Positions 8,145-11,502 of a DNA stretch of 11,502 nt are shown here, one piece after another. Source of the stretch: Euperipatoides rowelli. Its lineage: Eukaryota > Onychophora > Udeonychophora > Euonychophora > Peripatopsidae. Made by a program: the position numbers and the translations under genes. The DNA lies in assembly GCA_003024985.2 (NCBI GenBank), contig PXIH01S0002006.1. One strand, given 5' to 3'. Numbering within the stretch: position 1 is the first letter of the stretch; every line of letters begins with the position of its first letter. The notes under the pieces were generated by a model. That model made no database searches, was not told where the DNA came from, and was given only the letters and a program-made list of their open reading frames with translations.

Positions 8145-8321
8145 ATTCCATTAGTTGTTAATGCTGGCAATTTCAGCATTAATTCTAGGGCAAGAAGAAG
8201 AATGAAAGAAGTATGTAGGGAAGAGATAAATTCTCAAGCTTTCAAATACAAATATGCTGGACTACAACAGACTATAGTCCAACAAGATTGTACCTGGTCC
8301 TATTTTAATAGTTTTCTTTAA
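8145..8321 (+). other. 58-codon open frame of unknown nature
   Basis: This + frame stays open for 58 codons and ends with TAA at 8319-8321. The first Met is well inside, after an RARRR run, and the protein from there would be about 35 residues, basic then mixed. I do not recognise the sequence. Nothing in the flanks (no clear splice sites, no upstream Met) supports translation. It could be a transposon remnant or chance. Confidence 0.15.
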
Positions 8322-8480
8322 AGCATTTGGCTAGCCTACAGTAAGGTTGCAAACATGGAGTACCTTGGCTCTATTCCATCTATAAATAAATTCTTGGCAC
8401 ACAAAAATAGGTTGTCCAACAATTTATTGTAAAAGAACAATATTAGACATATTAACAAACATAGAAAATAAAAATAAAGT

Positions 8481-8488
8481 TATCTTAC
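8481..8488 (-). promoter_or_regulatory. Candidate 5' splice site (GTAAGATA)
   Basis: Directly after the 28-codon open stretch the minus strand reads GTG|GTAAGATA, a near-consensus metazoan splice donor. Its position at the end of the only coding-looking peptide of the area is the main argument that 8489-8572 is an exon. Confidence 0.45.
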
Positions 8489-8572
8489 CACATATGAAAG
8501 CACAATGATAAATGCTAGAGCCGCCCATGTTTCTCGGAGATTTTCCATAAACAGTTTAAATTGATTGCCATT
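8489..8572 (-). CDS. Candidate internal exon of a membrane protein (28 codons)
   Basis: Read on the minus strand, an intron-like pyrimidine-rich stretch ends TTATTTGAAAAG at 8573. It is followed by 84 nt open in one frame and then by G|GTAAGATAAC, a very good 5' splice site (intron starts at 8488). The peptide begins NGNQFKLFMENLRETW and continues AALAFIIVLSYV. That is a polar, charged N-terminal half followed by a hydrophobic run long enough for the first part of a membrane-spanning helix. Base composition is clearly less AT-rich than the flanks, and codon use looks protein-like. With these borders the exon is in phase 0 at both ends. The same frame is open further upstream to 8611, so the acceptor could instead be the CACAG ending at 8599. 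Read through the donor, the frame would stop after two more codons at 8480-8482. I do not recognise the protein family. No other exon of the same gene is convincing; a weak candidate lies downstream at about 6547. Confidence 0.45.
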
Positions 8573-9077
8573 CTTTTCAAATAAGAAATAAAGTAAAACT
8601 GTGTAAAATGGCTAATTGGCCCATCCATTACTATTAAGTGGTTTATTGTCTTCAAATAATGAACATTTATACAATAGTTATTATATTTTACATTTAACCT
8701 ACATACTATTGAATTACTTCCACTAGCCCAATTCTGGATATATGGAAATTTTAAAAAATTAACAATTCAAAAAATAATAATAATTTATATACACATTATC
8801 TAATAGTATTATTAATGTTTACATACTGTACCTATTTGCATACATTGTTGGATCCATACCTATATTACTAATTACTCATTTAATACTTTGATCAGTGAAA
8901 CTAATGGGGACTTCTTAAATCTTGTTGCACATACCATACATATGTATGGTATATTACATTTATTTGCATTTCTAGTGTATTTACCAGATGTTTTTAAATA
9001 AGTTGGAGGCAGGTACTAATTGTGGAAATATGTCAAAGAATTGACCAGAAAAATTATTTTTTATTTTTTACAATCAT
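8573..9077. other. AT-rich spacer with a 22-bp palindrome
   Basis: No gene is supported. It includes the perfect palindrome at 8931-8952. The part from about 9077 down towards 9000 may be the eroded C-terminal end of the RT relic that starts upstream on the minus strand. Confidence 0.5.
8931..8952. repeat. 22-bp perfect palindrome
   Basis: The left half ATACCATACAT is followed immediately by its reverse complement ATGTATGGTAT, with no spacer and no mismatch. It could be a dimeric protein-binding site, a transposon scar or chance. No flanking element ends are visible. Confidence 0.9.
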
Positions 9078-9619
9078 TTATTTTAATGAAATTAACATTA
9101 ATTTATTCAATCCGTCTTCATAATAGTTATAATTAGTTAGAAAAATTATTTTCATTGCCCTACTTTGCACAGATTCAATTTCTTCTATAAGTGCGACAAT
9201 ATAAATATTATATGTGCATTTGTCATGGTTATAACATCGGCACCAAATTCGTTAAGTTTGTACATTATAAACATAGACTTATAGCCTTTTTTTATTATGT
9301 GCTCAATATGTGTATTCCATTTTAGATGTATAAGCCTAAGAGTAGTACACTTTCATTTGTTTCTATAATAGTATTATTAAAAGCAATTTTTTGACATTTC
9401 ATGAATAAGCAGGACAATAGTTGATGTCAATCAAAATATGCTTTTGGACTTTAGTTCTAATTTCAGTGGAATATTTAACAAGTACGTTTCAAATCGTAAA
9501 ATGTAATAATTGCACAATATTAAACTACAGATGAATCTAATGTAATGAACATGATGTTTAAGCCGTACTTCTAAATCTACATTATTATAAAATAATTTCA
9601 TTCTTCCAAAAGTGTACAT
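9078..9619 (-). pseudogene. Decayed non-LTR retrotransposon RT, palm to C-terminal tail
   Basis: Reading the minus strand from high to low coordinates gives the expected LINE RT order in pieces. A 62-codon open piece (9619-9431) ends FETYLLN, then IPLKLELKSKSIF, matching the W..N.L.LN..KT..I.F region after motif C; its LFYNNVDLEV may be a mutated YADD segment. Next, 9396-9325 reads FNNTIIETNESVLLLGLYI, matching the I.....V..LG..iD region. After a frame change, KWNTHIEHIIKKGYKS (from 9322) matches the L.W..HI..I..K..K block. It is followed by LNEFGADV, resembling P.LEYGA.VW. After another frame change, LIEEIESVQSRAMKIIF and GLNKLMLISL (9191 to about 9081) match the KIE.VQRRA.R.I ... L..L.L.SL tail. 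At least two frameshifts and a TAA after LGLYI make it non-functional. The clade is jockey/CR1/I-like by motif order; I cannot place it more closely. No endonuclease part is visible. Confidence 0.75.
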
Positions 9620-9923
9620 GCAACTAACATCACTGTACTAAAAATGTCTATTGTACCATGATAAGGTCAAAATCAATTAGAAGAAAGTTAATGATGCATA
9701 GGATTTAGCAGTAATATCTCTTACAGCAGACTGTATGGGGTTTTATAACAACATTCAGGTGATTGAAATCAATGCTACAGATATTAACAATATTATTATG
9801 GAAGATGCCTGATTATATCAAATAAAACCTTTGTAAAACTTAGTAATAATTATTTTTAAAGTTTAGTAGCAATAAATAACTTGGTGTAAATTTTTTTTTG
9901 AAAATAAATTGTGTTCTGGGCTG
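9620..9923. other. Spacer between RT relic and LTR
   Basis: I see no independent feature. On the minus strand a piece near 9655-9690 reads NFLLIDFDLIM, faintly like the LLF.LYINDL stretch that precedes the catalytic YADD. The relic at 9078-9619 may therefore extend a little further upstream. Confidence 0.4.
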
Positions 9924-10040
9924 TGTTGTAATGCTCGGCTGGTTGACGTTACCTGAAAGATGTCATATTAAGAAACCTAAGGGCTCACCACATAGATTAG
10001 ATTAAAAACTGGACTGAAACATGGGATGGAATACAAACTA

Positions 10041-10046
10041 TTTATT
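10041..10046 (-). terminator. Candidate polyadenylation signal AATAAA in the LTR
   Basis: On the minus strand TTTTGAATAAATAGTTTG is followed by GT-rich sequence, and lies about 420 bp downstream of the TATA box of the same candidate LTR. AATAAA is frequent by chance in AT-rich DNA, so its weight comes only from its position. Confidence 0.35.
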
Positions 10047-10455
10047 CAAAATACAGTAACTTATACAAATTAGTGACATGCTGTCAGTCTGAACAACAAT
10101 AACAAATCAATAGTAGCAATCAATAACAAATAAGTTAATAAAAAAAGGAAGCCCTAGTACGTTATGAAAGATCAGACTCCGTGGACGGTCAAACTGCTTG
10201 AAACGGCTCTCGCCAGTTCAACCCACTAATATCTAAACAAATAAATAAGATCTGGAAATGGCAAGAGACAATTCAAGCAAGTTAAGACAGCTCATCTATA
10301 TATTAATACGTGAAGGGAAAACTTTGGATCCCTTTTTAAGCATATTGGGTGCACGGAGAAGTGTGAGATTTGGCAGAGTTAAAGTTTATATGGAGAGGGA
10401 GTGNAATGAGCTAAAATTTATATATAAAATTAAAACATTCATTGATTAGCGTTGT

Positions 10456-10497
10456 GGCGGCTTTTTATAAAGGAATGGTGGCTTTTTACAAAGGAAT
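10456..10497 (-). promoter_or_regulatory. Tandem 21-bp TATA-box units in the LTR
   Basis: Two adjoining 21-bp units (10456-10476 and 10477-10497) differ at two positions. Read on the minus strand, the distal copy contains TGTAAAAAGCCACC and the proximal copy TATAAAAAGCCGCC. The proximal copy is a good TATA box about 35 bp downstream of a CCAAT motif (10503-10507 on the + strand as ATTGG). This would be the core promoter of the candidate LTR. Confidence 0.5.
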
Positions 10498-10503
10498 TTC
10501 TTA

Positions 10504-10522
10504 TTGGTCGAATTTCGACCAA
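10504..10522. promoter_or_regulatory. 19-bp inverted repeat at the LTR edge
   Basis: TTGGTCGAA, a single central T, then TTCGACCAA form perfect 9-bp arms immediately inside the right end of the candidate LTR. It includes the CCAAT core and two CpG sites. It could be a dimer-binding site of the element promoter or part of the integrase-recognised end. Confidence 0.6.
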
Positions 10523-10524
10523 CA

Positions 10525-11502
10525 CTGCATTACTAGTTAATATAAAAATGCAACAAATATTTGTGTATTTATTTCATAAAAAATTTACATATTTTTAAAC
10601 CTTGATAAATTTCTGAAATATTTATTTAAAAATTAATTTTTAAAACAGTTCTATATTTCCTCTAAAAATTTTGAAAAAAAATTGAATTGTCTGATATTTT
10701 TCAAATTTAAATTTGTTTTGTTTTTTTAATTTAAAAATATAAGTTGTGCTTGCAATATTTTATAGAATTCAAATAATATACTTTATAATCAAACCTTAAT
10801 TAATTTCAAATTTTCAGGTTAGGATAAAACTGAATTCTTATTATATATATATGACATCACCAGTTATGATGGTTATGTCTGTTAATGACATTTTAGTCTC
10901 AGATGATTTATGAATAGCAGATCTTTGACATTAATTTATTTCCACTGAAAGTAGACTTTAAATAATGAAATGAGACGAAAATTTCTGAAATGATATGATT
11001 AAACACAATTTAATTTTAAACAAATAGGAAGATAATTAAACTTGGATAATTGGCTTTTTGTTCAACAGAAATTTGGGGAGAGAAATATCTGTTTTGTTTT
11101 TTAAAGCTGTGTTTAATTTAAATACTATTTACATGACCTCTTTACATCTATCTACATTGACAGTTTTATGAAAACTAGCCCAATTTTTTTTTTTTTTTTT
11201 TTTCAATTTTTTTTTAATATTATATTACATTGTTTTTTAGAGTCCATGGTTTTTTTGACAATGGCCTCTTAAAAAGATTGGTTAATATTTTTACATCCCT
11301 TGTAGTTTGAGTTGATCATTTAGTCAAAAAATGTATTTGTTGGTCAATTGTGTTGGTCAGAATTGATTTTAAAGGTCAGATGTAATGGATTTTTTTGTTG
11401 TTATTATAGATTTTCAAAGATTTTTACTAAAAAAAAATATCCACCAGAAAAAAAAAATTTAAAAGAATTTCAAATAGTTTTGAATCTATATTTTATATTA
11501 AT
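10525..11502. other. AT-rich spacer with long T runs
   Basis: No gene or element is supported. It contains T20 at 11184-11203 followed by CAA and T9, and a short TA run near 10841-10852. Stops occur in all frames. Confidence 0.6.
11184..11215. repeat. T20-CAA-T9 homopolymer tract
   Basis: Twenty T are followed by CAA and nine T. It could be the reverse-complement poly(A) tail of a minus-strand retroposon, but no recognisable body adjoins it. Confidence 0.9.

Larger units (their letters stand above)
9924..10524 (-). mobile_element. Candidate solo LTR of an LTR retrotransposon, 601 bp
   Basis: The block begins TGTTG (9924-9928) and ends CAACA (10520-10524), the TG...CA inverted ends typical of LTRs. 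On the minus strand the signals come in LTR order. First is a 19-bp palindrome with CCAAT (10503-10522), then TATAAAAA (10462-10469) inside a duplicated 21-bp unit, then about 400 bp without a gene, then AATAAA (10041-10046) followed by GT-rich sequence. The block is richer in GC and CpG than both flanks. No purine tract precedes it and no tRNA-like primer site follows it, so a solo LTR left by recombination fits better than a full element. The expected 4-6 bp target duplication is not clear; only CTG is shared by both flanks. A 63-codon + strand open frame at 10258-10449 crosses the undetermined base at 10404, runs antisense to the LTR and is not a gene. Confidence 0.5.

Noticed and set aside
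8259-8282. Small hairpin TGGACTA/TAGTCCA
   Set aside because: A 7-bp stem with a 10-nt loop inside an unrecognised stretch has no supporting context.
9431-9619. 62-codon minus-strand open frame as a separate small gene
   Set aside because: Its C-terminal part (LKLELKSKSIF) fits the region of a LINE reverse transcriptase just upstream of the LG block found next to it, so it was merged into the RT relic.
10258-10449. 63-codon + strand open frame starting MARDNSSK
   Set aside because: It runs antisense within the candidate LTR, crosses the undetermined base at 10404 and shows no known motif.
1-11502. A novel multi-gene defence or metabolic system
   Set aside because: There is no set of intact genes anywhere in the window; everything coding-like is a short exon candidate or a broken retrotransposon piece.

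Overview
The window looks like a gene-poor stretch of a very AT-rich animal (metazoan) nuclear genome, probably an invertebrate. The evidence is the long A and T runs, two local minisatellite arrays, decayed non-LTR retrotransposon pieces of more than one type, a candidate solo LTR, a candidate MITE, and one short exon-like reading frame bounded by GT/AG splice signals. There are no long open reading frames, no bacterial-style gene spacing, and no rRNA or tRNA that I can recognise. I cannot name the species. A single undetermined base at 10404 suggests draft assembly sequence.

Layout. 1-707 is featureless AT-rich DNA with one 13-bp duplication. 708-1456 is a 30-bp minisatellite in which most units carry a TATAAATA core. 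1457-3569 is AT-rich spacer with an A13/T17 inverted pair and an imperfect hairpin near 3390. 3570-3770 is a 201-bp candidate hAT-like MITE. 3847-4006 is a broken reverse-transcriptase (RT) fragment on the + strand that still shows YADD. 4065-4257 is a segment bounded by 14-bp direct repeats. 4443-4469 is a run of 27 C, and 4720-4761 is a perfect 21-bp tandem duplication. 5252-5997 is a second minisatellite with units of 40-41 bp and an approximately 81-bp higher-order period; a hAT-like TAGTGTTGGG motif lies just to its left. 5998-7240 is spacer. 7241-7440 holds an AG microsatellite and a strand-asymmetric C-rich tract. 7712-7908 is a second RT relic (+ strand). 8489-8572 is the best candidate for a host exon (- strand, membrane-spanning). 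9078-9619 is a third and longer RT relic (- strand). 9924-10524 is a candidate 601-bp solo LTR in - orientation, with CCAAT, duplicated TATA-box units and AATAAA. 10525-11502 is spacer with long T runs.

There is no operon-like arrangement and I see no functional cassette. The region reads as intergenic or intronic DNA built up by retrotransposon decay and local tandem amplification. If the exon at 8489-8572 is real, much of the window would be intron or flank of a - strand gene encoding a membrane protein. No known or novel multi-gene system is supported by the sequence.
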